From Stenopsyche tienmushanensis (taxonomy: Eukaryota; Arthropoda; Insecta; Trichoptera; Stenopsychidae), in contig WACJ01000266.1 in assembly GCA_008973525.1 (NCBI GenBank), forward strand, positions 124,001-188,000: DNA of 64,000 nt, written 5' to 3'. Of this stretch, positions 35,173 to 46,018 are shown in pieces. The translations under genes and the position numbers were made by a program. The notes under the pieces are model-generated. The model was not told where the DNA came from and did not search any database. It saw only the letters and a program-made list of their open reading frames with translations. Positions within the stretch are counted from its first letter, which is position 1, and each line of letters starts with the position of its first letter.

Positions 35173-35820
35173 GTGGTATGGGAGATAGGAATGAAAGAGG
35201 AGAAAAACCTAATTCAATTTTGTATAAAAAATAACCTAACAATCACAAATACATGCTTCAGGCATCGTGTTAGAAGACTATACACGTGGATATCTCCAGG
35301 AGACCGTTTCAGGAACAAAATTGATTTCATTATGATCAACAACAAATGGAGATCTTTAACACACGCACTCTGCTGAGTGTAAACTGTGGCAGCGATCATC
35401 AATTACTGTGCGCTGATATGAGGCTCAAGCTGAAAAATATCAAACGTGCTACAAAAACCCAACCTTATAATATATCGGCAACCGATGCACCTCTTTTTGG
35501 GGAAAAATATCACAAAAATTAAATGAAAATCCTTGCCAAAATGATGAACGGGCTGTCATAAACGAAATGTGGCATCAACTCAAAGATATCACAACGATGT
35601 TAATCAACTAACTGCAAGAAAACAAAACAATGGATGAGTGACGAGACATGGCACGCGATTGAAGCAAGAAACCAGCTGAAATCAAAAGGTTTGACCTCCA
35701 CTCTAAGTATAGAACAGCACACAGTACTATGCAAATCTATCCAGAGACTATGTCGACGTGACAAAAAAAATATGTAAACGAGATTTACCAGGAAATTGAA
35801 TCCAATTCACAAAATTTTCT
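35173..35820 (+). pseudogene. LINE endonuclease/linker fragment (RTE/CFDP2-like)
   Basis: Reads LIQFCIKNNLTITNTCFRHR and RRLYTWISPGDRFRNKIDFI, a second, diverged copy of the element at 30369. After frame changes it continues into WMSDETWHAIEARNQLKSKG, a linker typical of these elements between endonuclease and reverse transcriptase. 35821-35870 returns to the CpG-rich repeat (GTTTATGCGAGTCCGTTATT), so the LINE piece may be inserted in it. Confidence 0.7.
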
Positions 35821-35977
35821 AACTCGTTTATGCGAGTCCGTTATTAGGGCACGTGCGTTCTTGACGGTGTAGTTAATTGCTTATTTTCTCCTCTAAGCAT
35901 GTTTATCGTGTTTAGGATTCTTAAAAATCTATTATATATTAAAAATTTCGTGATATCAAAAAGTTTTTCATTTGTCG

Positions 35978-36494
35978 AATTTATTTAAGAAAAGATAAAA
36001 ATACAATTTAAAAATAGATAAATAAAACACTAAAATATTCAAATATTATTTTGAAAATATGCCCGAAGTAACATTAAAGCAACGAGTGTTTCGTCATTTA
36101 GTCTGGATCTGATTTTGGAAGTCAGGCAACTTGCTGCTGAAAATGCACGCTCAGCTTCCACACTCGCTTGAGATATCGTCATCAGATATTTAAATGCTAG
36201 TTCTAGTTGATGACCACATGAGCCCTCATTTTCGCATAACATCATCAATGTGACTGATAAAATTCCTCTCTGCTGAGACGCGAACTAAAACTCGAAAAAT
36301 TCCCGATTTCCCGACAAATTATTTATTTCCGTGACTGCAGATGAATACTTATATACTCTAATACTTTGATGTGATTCGTAATTATATTACGGAGGAATAC
36401 AAAAATTTTGAAGCCCGCATCTATTATATTTCATATCGACATTCCCATTATTAGAGTCGATGTGTAGTAAATACATCACCGGTAGGGAAAGGTT
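35978..36494 (-). mobile_element. hAT non-autonomous element, 3' part (interrupted copy)
   Basis: Carries the best-preserved hATC fragment: HQLELAFKYLMTISQASVEA then ERAFSAASCLTSKIRSRLND and LVALMLLRAYFQNNI (36039-36248), the C-terminal dimerisation and catalytic-end region of hAT transposases. The remainder of this copy continues at 38741-38932 after an R1-like insertion. Confidence 0.85.
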
Positions 36495-38740
36495 ATTGTT
36501 AGGCTATTTATTTAATCGCATATGCGCGTCGACTTCGGACTCGAAGAAAAACAAATCGGCCCTTTGCAACACACACATACAAAGCAAAGCTGCGGCACGA
36601 TTCGTACCGCTATGAAGAATCTACTGTCCCCGAGAGGACATCCCCCCCTGGGATTGTTCGCTAGCTCATTATATTAAAATGGGCTGAAAAAATAAAAAGG
36701 AGAAGATTTACCATTTTACCAACAAGACGCTGTCTATTTATATGTTTATAAATTTATAAACATATTTCCTTGTCTGACTTCAGCCCCCACGCGGTTGGTA
36801 TTTGATAGTTGTCCCAGTTTTAGAGCCGATATGTTTGGGTTGAATATGATAATCACTGGCTCTGGTTGTTCGCCTTCAAAAATTACTTTCGATCTCCTTC
36901 CCAGGCCCGGGATGATGCCGTGTAGGAAAAACGGTTCCTGGACGAGAACTATATCTAATTTTTCTTCCAGTGCGATTTGGTGGAGCATGGATTTTCCAGC
37001 TCTGGACCTTCCTAGATTGACCTGGCCGATTTTAAATTTGGGTATCTTTGACTTTGCTAATTTCCTTGGTTGCGGATTTTTTCCAAGGATGTCCGTAACA
37101 GCCAGGCGCTGATTATTGCTTGAATCATGCAGTATAGTTGATTCTTTCAAGGTTTCTTCTAGTATTTGCCTTGTAGGCAGGACAATCCCATGATCCGGTG
37201 AAGTGTTCTGATTCCTTTCGGAGTGGTTTGCAATTAGCGCAGATCTTGATGTTCTTGTCCTTTGTGCATTCTCTTTGTTCATGCCCGGTTTCGGCACACT
37301 GACCGCAGGTGGGTTCGGCGTCTTTACAGGTAGCTCTAATATGACCATACTGGTTACATTTGTAACATCGTGAGTCCGGGATAAAGTCTCTAATTCTACA
37401 TTAGACCCAATCAATGTAGATGGTGGAACGCTTGATAAGTGTGTTTCTAATTTCTGGGGGCACGCTGATGAGCAAAGTACCGCGGTCCCCCCCTTCGCGA
37501 AAGCGAAACGATCGTATTGTAGTTGCTTTCTTGAATTCGTCCAAAGTAACGCAATGTGAAAATGCTGCTTCGTGTATTTCTTTGACCACGTCTTGTTCTG
37601 GTATTCGTGATATCCCTGTGATTATGACCTTAGGTTGCTGAGCCTGTACTATTTCTGCCCTTAGACCGGCTTCTGCGAATTTGGTGCATCCTGCTATTTG
37701 CTTAGCCTCTTCCATTGTTCTGGGGCAGATCGCCACACCAGCACCTCGAGCCGGTCTGATTTGAACAAGGAAAACTCCATGTGCCGATGGGTTATATCCC
37801 TCCTTTATCTTTTTAAGCGCTTGGTCCGATGTAAAACCTTCCGGTGGTTCAGTTGGTCTTATTATGACTGTTGGGCAAGGCTTCTTCGTGGTCCATCCTA
37901 AGGGTATGCTTTTTGGCGGTAGGTTCCATGACTTTAATGGAGGAAAATCGGAATTGCTCAGGTTTGGTCCAGACGACCTCCCCCAAACCGATGTCGGTGC
38001 TGATGGTTGACCTTTGGTAGGATTTGTCTCTTTCCTAATTGCCAAAATTTCTATTTTCAGAGCGTTCGAAAAGTTGTCTGTAACAAAGTCTGTCCTCGCT
38101 TTTTCATATGCTGTTTCTTGTATTGATGAAGCTACAATGGTGTTTGTGGCTTTGTCCTTCAACATTTCCAATAGAGTAAACGCTTTGGATCTTTTATCCA
38201 CAGGCAGTTTGTTGTTTTTGTCGTTTAGTATCACGCAGATTTCCTGATGAATTTCTTGTATTTCCCGTAGTATATTCAAAAAATTAATTTCGCCAGTCTT
38301 AGGTAATCCTCAAATCTGTTATAAACAGTCCCCTGGATGTTATATACCGACTTCTGGCTCTTAAGGACGGTCCCCTGGCTTTCTCTTGGAGTTGTGGGGC
38401 AATCCGGTTGTCTGTTTTCGTTTTGCGAATTGTCACGAGAGCGAGTGTTATTTCTTAAGATGGAGTCAGGTGTCGTTTGAGAGTGTATCGACATTGTTGA
38501 CGTCACAGCTAAGTCAGACTCAGAGTGCACCGTTGTTTCCTTTAAATCCGAAAAAGCAGTTTGAATCGGAGGGTTCGGAAACCTCCCTTTGCCCTTTCTA
38601 GACGAGTGTCTCATCATTTTAGCGTAACTATAGGAGAGAAGATTAGTATTGAGTTTAGTCCGAAAGAAGACTAGTAACCGTGAGCTATGTGGCAAAAAGT
38701 GTAAAAAGTGTAGGGTTGCAAGTTGCAATGTTTCACAAGG
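36495..38740 (-). mobile_element. R1-like LINE, gag-retaining, RT-deleted
   Basis: Inserted into the hAT copy: GGGAAAGGTTA occurs on both sides (about 36484 and 38740), as a target-site duplication. The 5' end (about 38740) is kept, followed by ORF1 and the first about 110 residues of an ORF2 endonuclease (IGQVNLGRSRAGKSMLHQIA, DIVLVQEPFF). The rest of ORF2 is gone, and about 230 non-coding bases form the 3' end. Retaining the 5' half while losing RT is the reverse of ordinary LINE truncation. Confidence 0.75.
37125..38617 (-). pseudogene. R1-like ORF1 (gag) with a frameshift and a stop
   Basis: Starts MMRHSSRKGKGRFPNPP. A frameshift occurs at the T-run near 38285, and an in-frame TAA at about 37405 sits just before the zinc knuckles. 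Those read CYKCNQYGHIRATC, then CGQCAETGHEQREC, then CANCKPLRKESEHFTGSWDC: a CX2CX4HX4C series typical of LINE gag proteins, which bind element RNA. Two lesions make it a pseudogene. Confidence 0.8.
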
Positions 38741-38932
38741 GAAAGGTTACTACAACAATTTAAAAAACATACATGTACGCTATATATGTATACATAGATT
38801 AGACAGTCACTGCCTCTAGGCGTCGCCTAAGTTCGCCGATTAGTAATTACGCCACTGTTTCCAAGCGTCTAGATTTCGTCGGGAATGTCTCGATTTAGTA
38901 GCCTTCATCGTGTTGGTGAGGTGTATGATTTC
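38741..38932 (-). mobile_element. hAT non-autonomous element, 5' part (interrupted copy)
   Basis: Continues the copy at 35978-36494: GTTGTAGTAACCTTTCCC through the GGCGTAATTACTAATCGGCG segment to the CTCACCAACACGATGAAGGC region. The outermost TIR is missing where it meets the foldback MITE. Confidence 0.8.
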
Positions 38933-38945
38933 TGTTAACCGTCAG

Positions 38946-40336
38946 GCCAGATCCACACTATGGTGCCGGTAACGGTTCGATCTCGCTCCGGTCTCGGTCC
39001 GATCAAATATTCCTACACGAGAAACAATGAGAGTATTCACATTATCGTATTGCTCCAGTTCCGATCCGATATCGCGCCGGTACCAGTTCGTCCGAAAGAA
39101 TATTTGATCGGAGCGAGATCGGAGCTGTCAGAGTCATGACTAGGGAATCCAATCCCGGGATCCCGGACAGTTTTAGGTAATTAAGAGTCCCGGGATTAGA
39201 AAACGTAATCCCGAAAATCCCGGGATTGAAATTTTTATTTAACAAAAATCGTACACCTCACCAACACGATGAAGGCTACTAAATCGAGACATTCCCGACG
39301 AAATCTGGACGCTTGGAAACAGTGGCGTAATTACTAATTGACGAACTTAGGCGACGCATTGGAGCAGTGACTGTCTAATCTATGAATACATATATAGCGT
39401 ACATGTATGTTTTTCAAATTGTTATAGTAACCTTTCCCTACCGGTGATGTATTTACTACACCTCGACGAATAATGGGAATATCGATATGAAATATAATAG
39501 ATACGGGGTTCAGATTTTTTGTGTTCCTTCGTAATATAATTACGAATCACATCAAAGTATTATAGTATATAAGTATTCATCTGCAGCGACGGAAATAAAT
39601 AATTTGTCGGAAAATCGGGAATTTTGCGATTTTTAGTCCGTGTCTCAGCAGAAAAGAATTTTATCAATCACATTGATGGTGTTATACGAAAATGAGGGCT
39701 CATGCGATCATCAACTCGAACTAGCATTTAAATATCTGATGACGATACCTCCAACGAGTGCGGACGCTGAGCGTGCATTTTCAGCAGGAAGTTGTCTGAC
39801 TTCCAAAATCAGATCCAGACTAAATGACGAAACACTAATGTTTAATGTTAATGTTACTTCGGGCATATTTTCAAAATAATATTTGAATTTTTTAGTGTTT
39901 TATTTATCTATTTTTGAATTGTATTTTTATCTTTTCTTAAATAAATAAAATTCTTTGGCCTTCAAGTGATTTTTTATATTGAACAAATGGACTGATTAGT
40001 AATTTTTGATCAAATTCATCAAGGTAATTTCTTAAAATATTAAAAATCACAATCCCGGGATCCCGGGACTGGTCCCGGGATTGTCTAATGAAATCCCGAA
40101 ATCCCGGGATCGAAATTTTGGCTCGGGATTGGATTCCCTAGTCATGACTCTGACAGCTCCGATCTCGCTCCGATCAAATATTTTTTCGGACGAACCGGTA
40201 CCGGCGCGATATCGGATCGGAACTGGAGCGATACGATAGTGTGAATACTCTCATTGTTTCTCGTGTAGGAATATTTGATCGGACCGAGACCAGAGCGAGA
40301 TCGAACCGTCAACGGCACCATAGTGTGAATCGGGCC
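38946..40336. mobile_element. Palindromic foldback MITE split by a hAT insertion
   Basis: The left half (38946-39140) and right half (40141-40336) are reverse complements of each other: GGCCAGATCCACACTATGGT at one end, CCATAGTGTGAATCGGGCC at the other, and GGAGCTGTCAGAGTCATGAC at the centre. Removing the insertion leaves one palindrome of about 390 bases. Superfamily not assigned. Confidence 0.8.
39141..40140 (+). mobile_element. hAT non-autonomous element, complete 1000-bp copy
   Basis: Exactly 1000 bases between TAGGGAATCCAATCCCGGG and GGGATTGGATTCCCTA termini, flanked by a perfect 8-bp duplication GTCATGAC (39133-39140 and 40141-40148) that fits the hAT nTnnnnAn preference. The internal plus-strand frame (about 39640-39879) keeps only the last 80 or so residues of a transposase: LELAFKYLMTIPPTSADAER then AFSAGSCLTSKIRSRLNDET. 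The zinc finger and the first catalytic residues are absent, so it depends on a helper. Confidence 0.92.
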
Positions 40337-40859
40337 TTACGCGGCATGTTTAAATCGTGGTTAAAATTCCAAAGCTTCAATTGAAAAACTAAGACGTCTC
40401 TGTCTACATATCGCGTAATAGGAAACCGTGTATATTGAGGGCCAAGAGCCAAAGGTCATAATTATTCTGGCCAGCCTGAATAGAGCACTATTCGGGATGG
40501 CCAGAAGTTGTAAAAATACATATGTTATTTTATTTGCTCCAAAACTCTAAAATCAAGAATAAAAACGCTATTTACAACAAAAAAATGCTAAAATCACGTA
40601 TCTCTAGTTATTATGTATATTTTTTAAAATATTAATACTATTATTTTATTATTATTTTATTTATATTTTATATTTATATTTGTTTTATTATTTTTTATTA
40701 TACATTGTATTTCATTTCATTTTTCATTTATTTTTGTGTAATATGGCGTAAGCTGTTTTTAAATGTCTAAATAAATAAATAAAATAAATAATTAAATATA
40801 TTATCACAAGAAAAGTCTGCTTTAAAATACATATATGTACAATATAAGAAATATTTGAA
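40337..40859. other. AT-rich spacer
   Basis: Low-complexity TTATT/TTTAT sequence (about 40620-40790). 40680-40720 resembles 47925-47965 and may be the outer edge of the CpG-rich repeat. No gene. Confidence 0.45.
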
Positions 40860-41373
40860 TTCACAGCATACGTCTTCGTATAGAAGTTATTCGGGTGAAA
40901 GTTGAAATCCATAAGGGTCATATTTATTTAATATTACTTCATTCGTATATTTTGCCCTTATGATATTTCAGGCAAGGGAAATAGATGTTGTAGTTCTGGA
41001 AAACGCCAGTAGATGTCACCACAATTCGATCAAATATACCCGCGGTATGGCGCAGCCTCACATAGACAACCCGACCTCGCACTCCGCTTCGGCACTTCGA
41101 TCACCGCATCCGAAGAGAGAACACGCCTTGTGCTGCGCTCTCCACTGGACTGCCTTGACCGATGCTGAGCTCGACTTAGCGAAAATTCGACGACTCCGAG
41201 AGGACCCGCGAAGAAAGGACTTCCTGGACGCGCGGATGCTCGGGCGAGAACTCGAACCAATAATCCAGACCACAGAATCAACGCCACGCCAGTGCTCTAG
41301 TGAGGACGTCTGGAGCGTCCGTGGGAAAGGCGTCAGCCCGTACCACGTCGATGCTCGGCGCTCCGCCGTAGAG

Positions 41374-43230
41374 ATGGGACGAAAGTCCAAATCACCCATC
41401 GGAGCAAAGGAAGCTAGAAGGAGACCTAGCGACGAACGCCGAATCCCCGCCGACAGTGACTCCGAGGACGACATTGCCCTGATCCGAGCCGCCACACGAG
41501 AAGCGGACAAAATGATGATGGCAAACCAGGGACAAATCATCAACAAGGCGACACCGGCACCATCGAAAAGTCCGGCTTATGTCAAGCCGGACCCAGGTAT
41601 GGCCACCCCCTCGGCGTCGGCAAACACCGACTCCGAGGTCATAAAAATTCTTAAGGACACAATAAACAGTGCCCAGATACGCGAGGCCAATCTCGAGGCC
41701 GCCGTAAAATCGTTAACTAAACAACTGCAGGACACGCTCAAAGAACTGAGCACATTAATGAAAGAGTTCAGGCTGCTCCGCGAAGCAACCGATAAAAAAG
41801 CCACCGCGAACGACGGAAACTCGCGCGGGATCTCGACCGATCCCCACTCCCAAAACGAGTGGAGGCAAGCGTCAAAGCGCGCGCGCGCCGCACTCGCGTC
41901 GCCACCAACGGGAAAAGCAGTGCGTACACACTGTCCCGCCGCGGATCTCTCGGCGCTTACGCCAAAAGCACGCACCGCGCGCCCGGGCTCCGCCGCCCCA
42001 CTCGCTCCGCCAGTGACACCGACGCCACTAGTCCCCGCGCGCGCCACAACCCCCGAGCCCAAAAGAAAGCTCACGTCGGGACAAAACACCAAAACGGCCA
42101 ACACGCAAGCGTACCAGCAAGCGCATGCAGCCGCGCACACTCAAGCGCGCCAAACCGCCCCTACAACGTCATCGACACAAATACCCGATGTCGCGTCCAC
42201 GTCCTCGCAATCGCCCTCGGCCTCTCAAATGCCCGGGCTACAGGACGGAAGCCAACCTCCGCCAAACTCAGCAGCAGTTTTAGCCCACGGAGCATTCAAA
42301 GCTCCCCCGCCCATAATAATGGAATATACACCGGCATACAGGCACATTCTCGCCCAACTAAGGGCAAAAAATGTCAAAATTGTGGACTCCACAATTAACA
42401 GAAACAAATGGCACCTAAAGGTGAAAACCATTGACTGCCACCGCACAGCCACTGCTGCTCTCTTAGAGCATAAAATAACGTACCATACGTTCGACCTCCC
42501 AGGAGACAAAAAAATAAAAGCGGTAATCCGAGGCCTCCACACAGATACGGAGGAGGAAGACATCAAACTGGCTCTTGAAGAGGAAGGCTTCGCCCCAGAG
42601 TCGGTCATCCAAATGAGAGGCCAAGGACGACTTCCCATCCCACTGTTCCTGATAACTCTCCCACGTGCTGAAGAAAACAGCAAAAAAATATACGAGCTCG
42701 AGCAACTGCTCGAAATTAAAATTAAAATCGAATCCCTGAAGCGCAAAGCCAAGGGAGGACAATGTTTCAGATGCCAGCAGTTTCATCACGCATCCAGAAA
42801 CTGCACGGCTCCCCATCGCTGCGTCAAATGCGCAGGCGAGCACGACACGAGGGAGTGCGAGAAAACGAGAGACACTCCGGCGACATGCACAAATTGCAAC
42901 GGAGAACATCCAGCCAACTACCACATGTGCCCGGCCTTCCCGAAAAAAATCAGGAATGCAAGGATAGCAGCAGCAGCAAATCGACAACCAGGAAATGGAA
43001 GGCACCCTAGACGAAGGGTGCCCCAGGTACCGGCGAACGATGAGGAAAACTTCCCAAGGACGTTGAACCCATCGCAAGCCATCCCCCCGCTCGTCCCCGC
43101 ATGGGGACCTCCTCCTCCCCCCCCCCAACGTAACAATCGCCTCTACCGTCAAGAGGATATCGCGGAAATCGTATCGAAAACGCTGCAATCAATACTGGGT
43201 TCGTTCCAAGCCCACAACGAGTTAGAATAA
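41374..43230 (+). CDS. Jockey-type ORF1 (gag-like nucleic-acid-binding protein)
   Basis: 618 residues from MGRKSKSPIGAKEARRRPSD, the first Met that looks native. The same frame is open upstream across the insertion boundary into the host repeat, so an earlier start cannot be excluded. Order: basic N-terminus, an acidic/coiled stretch (IREANLEAAVKSLTKQLQ), a long Ala/Pro/Thr-rich disordered part, a folded PRE_C2HC-like region (KIKAVIRGLHTDTEEEDIKL), then three zinc knuckles near residues 460-515 (CFRCQQFHHASRNC, CVKCAGEHDTREC, CTNCNGEHPANYHMC). This layout is that of Jockey-clade ORF1 proteins that coat element RNA. The stop overlaps closely with the ORF2 start (TAAAATG). Confidence 0.85.
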   Translation: MGRKSKSPIGAKEARRRPSDERRIPADSDSEDDIALIRAATREADKMMMANQGQIINKATPAPSKSPAYVKPDPGMATPSASANTDSEVIKILKDTINSAQIREANLEAAVKSLTKQLQDTLKELSTLMKEFRLLREATDKKATANDGNSRGISTDPHSQNEWRQASKRARAALASPPTGKAVRTHCPAADLSALTPKARTARPGSAAPLAPPVTPTPLVPARATTPEPKRKLTSGQNTKTANTQAYQQAHAAAHTQARQTAPTTSSTQIPDVASTSSQSPSASQMPGLQDGSQPPPNSAAVLAHGAFKAPPPIIMEYTPAYRHILAQLRAKNVKIVDSTINRNKWHLKVKTIDCHRTATAALLEHKITYHTFDLPGDKKIKAVIRGLHTDTEEEDIKLALEEEGFAPESVIQMRGQGRLPIPLFLITLPRAEENSKKIYELEQLLEIKIKIESLKRKAKGGQCFRCQQFHHASRNCTAPHRCVKCAGEHDTRECEKTRDTPATCTNCNGEHPANYHMCPAFPKKIRNARIAAAANRQPGNGRHPRRRVPQVPANDEENFPRTLNPSQAIPPLVPAWGPPPPPPQRNNRLYRQEDIAEIVSKTLQSILGSFQAHNELE

Positions 43231-43231
43231 A

Positions 43232-46018
43232 ATGGCTGATACAAACAGGCATAATAACAATCCCAGACCCATCACTCAGCTCCGCATAGCGGCGTGGAAT
43301 GCCAATGGGCTCGTCGGGAGGTCGGTGGAGTTGGCCGACTTCGCGACAAGATACGGGCTGGACGTCATCCTAGTCGGAGAGACCTTGTTGAAAACAAAAC
43401 CTCCTCGCATAGCAAATTACACAGTCTATAACACTAACAGAACAACACGCAGAGGAGGTGGCACAGCCATCTACATAAATAACAACATACAAAACTACAA
43501 AGTCAAAACACCACATCTCTCCGGCATGGAGGCGACCGTCGCGGATCTGGTCCAGGGAGGAAAGCCCTTCTTGAGAGTAATTGCGGCATACAACCCCCCC
43601 GTAGGTAAACTCAAGCATAAACTCAGCACCCAGCATCTCGACGCATTATTCGAAAGCAATATCGCTACAATCCTAGCAGGAGACTTAAATGCCAAACACA
43701 GTTTCTGGAATTCCAGAAAAAACAACTCAAATGGCATCACGTTATTCAAATACATGTCCAACAATCCAGACATTAAAGTCATGGGACCTCCAGACCCAAC
43801 TTACATGTCAACCAAAGGTGCGCCAGACGTCCTCGACATTGCAATAATAAAAAACCTCTACTGGCCCACCTCAATTCGAGCAATCTGCGATCTTTCTTCG
43901 GATCACGATCCAATAATAGTCGATATAATGCTAGACGAAACAGTCTACATGGCACGCCCCCTGCTCATTACAGACTGGGAAAAATACAAGGATACCATCA
44001 GCGGTATTCTGACCGAGCCAAAGGTACTAGACTCACAAATCACAATCGACAACGCCGTCAATAAATTCACCAGGGAGATAGCATCAGCCATCAGCATATC
44101 CACAAAAGAAAAATCATCGGATCCAAGAGATAAAGTCGACCTCCCTTATAAAATCAAAAAACTGATCCGAAATAAAAATAAAATAAGGAAGCAATGGCGG
44201 CTGAACCTTGACCCACAGTTGAAAAAAGAGTTAAACGCGTTCGAGAAGCGAATTAAATATGCCATACAGGACCATAGAAACTCGATATGGTCCTCAAAAT
44301 TAGAGTCATTGTCAACGCAAGACAACTCCATATGGAAACTTGCAAAGGCCCTTAAACAGCCTTCAACTCACAAAGCTCCTCTCAAGGATCAAAACGGACG
44401 CGCCGTCTATCTGGACGACGAGAAAGCAGAGATCTTTGCATCCTCTCTCGAGGGGCAGTTCTCCCCGGCTGACTCGCCGACGGACGACGAGCACACAGAG
44501 CTCCTGCGCATCTCGGTGGAATCCCGCAGACACTCCCCTCCCTCCAATCAATTAAAATACTCATCTCCCAATGAGCTCCTCCAAATATTGAAATCACTCG
44601 AGACCCGCAAAGCATCCGGTTTTGACGGTATCCCTCCAACAGCACTAAAGCTACTCCCACAGCGAGGTCTCTCAACCTTCCTCAGAATAATCAATGCCTG
44701 CCTGAGACTCAGCCATTTTCCGGACGCGTGGAAAATCGCGGACGTCATTCTCCTTAGAAAACCGGGCACAACCGAGTGTGACCCGAAGAGCTATCGACCC
44801 ATCAGCCTCCTCCCAGTTCCAGGAAAAATCCTGGAAAAAACAATACTAAACCGCATACTAAATGAATCTTCTGAATTACAGATAATACCAGACGAACAGC
44901 ACGGATTCAGAGCATCCCACTCCTCAGTGCACCAACTGATGCGAGTAACGGAACAGATACACGAGGGATTTGAGACGGGCATGCATACGGGAATCGTATT
45001 CATGGATATCTCAAAGGCCTTCGACAAAGTCTGGCATGAAGGACTGCTGGAAAAAATGCACAAATTCCGCTACAGCGACGCCACACTACAAATGATCGAC
45101 TCGTATCTACAAAACCGTAAGTTCCGTGTCAAAATTAACTCAAACTGCAGATCTAACATACGCGAAATAACGGCCGGAGTTCCCCAAGGTTCCATCCTCT
45201 CCCCGCACCTCTTCGCGATCTATACGAGCGATATTCCTCGCCCCACGTTGCCCAGATGCTCAATTGCTCTATTCGCGGACGATACCGCATTCATTGCTAC
45301 AGCGGCAAACGCAAAAATCATCCAGCATCGCTTGCAAAAACAACTGGACATCTCAAAGGAATGGTTCGACAAATGGCGTATCAAACTTAATCCAAACAAA
45401 ACAATTGCAGTTATATTTTCAAACAGGAAAAATAAACACTACAGATCAACCCCAAACCTGAAAATAGAAGACAAGGAAATAAAGTGGGGAAAAGAAGCAA
45501 AATACCTTGGAATAACGTTTGACGCAAAATTAAATTGGAGAACCCACACAAAAAACGTCGTAAACAAAGCGAAAGGTGCGATAGCCTCCCTCAGCAACAT
45601 ATTCAACAGAAGCAGCAGACTCTCAAACCAAAATAAACTGCTTCTTTACAAAAGCTTCATCCGTCCCATCCTCACCTACGCCGCGCCAGTCTGGTATGTT
45701 ACAGGTGCGAAATCAAACAGAAAGAGAATGCAGATACTACAAAACAAGGCGCTGAGGACAGTAGTCAACGCCCCCTGGTACCTGAGAAACAAGCAACTGC
45801 ACGAGGAAACAAACACCCCAACAATCAGGAGGTATGTGAAATCGTTAGCAAAATCCTTCTTCGCGAAAATACCTCGTATAAAAAATCCCTCCATATCCAG
45901 CCTGTCCGCGTACAAGTCAAGCTGGCTCCTAAGACCAAAAGGTATCCTAGGCTTGAAGTTCAGACGGAGACTCCGAAAGAACCAAGAGCCCTACATCTAC
46001 CATCCCCCAATAACTTAA
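43232..46018 (+). CDS. Jockey-type ORF2 (endonuclease and reverse transcriptase)
   Basis: 928 uninterrupted residues, close to the usual length of Jockey ORF2. AP-type endonuclease about 15-235: AAWNANGL, VILVGETLL, AGDLNAKHSFWNS and the catalytic SSDHDP. Reverse transcriptase about 455-770: KASGFDGIPPTAL, YRPISLLPVPGKILEK, MDISKAFDKVWHEGLL, AGVPQGSILSPHLF, the active-site FADD (681-684), and YLGITFD. The C-terminus is basic and has no RNase H. All catalytic motifs are kept, so this copy may encode active enzyme. It starts one base after the ORF1 stop, suggesting termination-reinitiation. Confidence 0.95.
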   Translation: MADTNRHNNNPRPITQLRIAAWNANGLVGRSVELADFATRYGLDVILVGETLLKTKPPRIANYTVYNTNRTTRRGGGTAIYINNNIQNYKVKTPHLSGMEATVADLVQGGKPFLRVIAAYNPPVGKLKHKLSTQHLDALFESNIATILAGDLNAKHSFWNSRKNNSNGITLFKYMSNNPDIKVMGPPDPTYMSTKGAPDVLDIAIIKNLYWPTSIRAICDLSSDHDPIIVDIMLDETVYMARPLLITDWEKYKDTISGILTEPKVLDSQITIDNAVNKFTREIASAISISTKEKSSDPRDKVDLPYKIKKLIRNKNKIRKQWRLNLDPQLKKELNAFEKRIKYAIQDHRNSIWSSKLESLSTQDNSIWKLAKALKQPSTHKAPLKDQNGRAVYLDDEKAEIFASSLEGQFSPADSPTDDEHTELLRISVESRRHSPPSNQLKYSSPNELLQILKSLETRKASGFDGIPPTALKLLPQRGLSTFLRIINACLRLSHFPDAWKIADVILLRKPGTTECDPKSYRPISLLPVPGKILEKTILNRILNESSELQIIPDEQHGFRASHSSVHQLMRVTEQIHEGFETGMHTGIVFMDISKAFDKVWHEGLLEKMHKFRYSDATLQMIDSYLQNRKFRVKINSNCRSNIREITAGVPQGSILSPHLFAIYTSDIPRPTLPRCSIALFADDTAFIATAANAKIIQHRLQKQLDISKEWFDKWRIKLNPNKTIAVIFSNRKNKHYRSTPNLKIEDKEIKWGKEAKYLGITFDAKLNWRTHTKNVVNKAKGAIASLSNIFNRSSRLSNQNKLLLYKSFIRPILTYAAPVWYVTGAKSNRKRMQILQNKALRTVVNAPWYLRNKQLHEETNTPTIRRYVKSLAKSFFAKIPRIKNPSISSLSAYKSSWLLRPKGILGLKFRRRLRKNQEPYIYHPPIT

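Noticed and set aside
41577..42140. 187-residue minus-strand ORF
   Set aside because: Antisense to the Ala/Pro-rich section of ORF1; composition effect.
42463..43188. 241-residue minus-strand ORF
   Set aside because: Antisense to the zinc-knuckle part of the Jockey ORF1, which has clear motifs.
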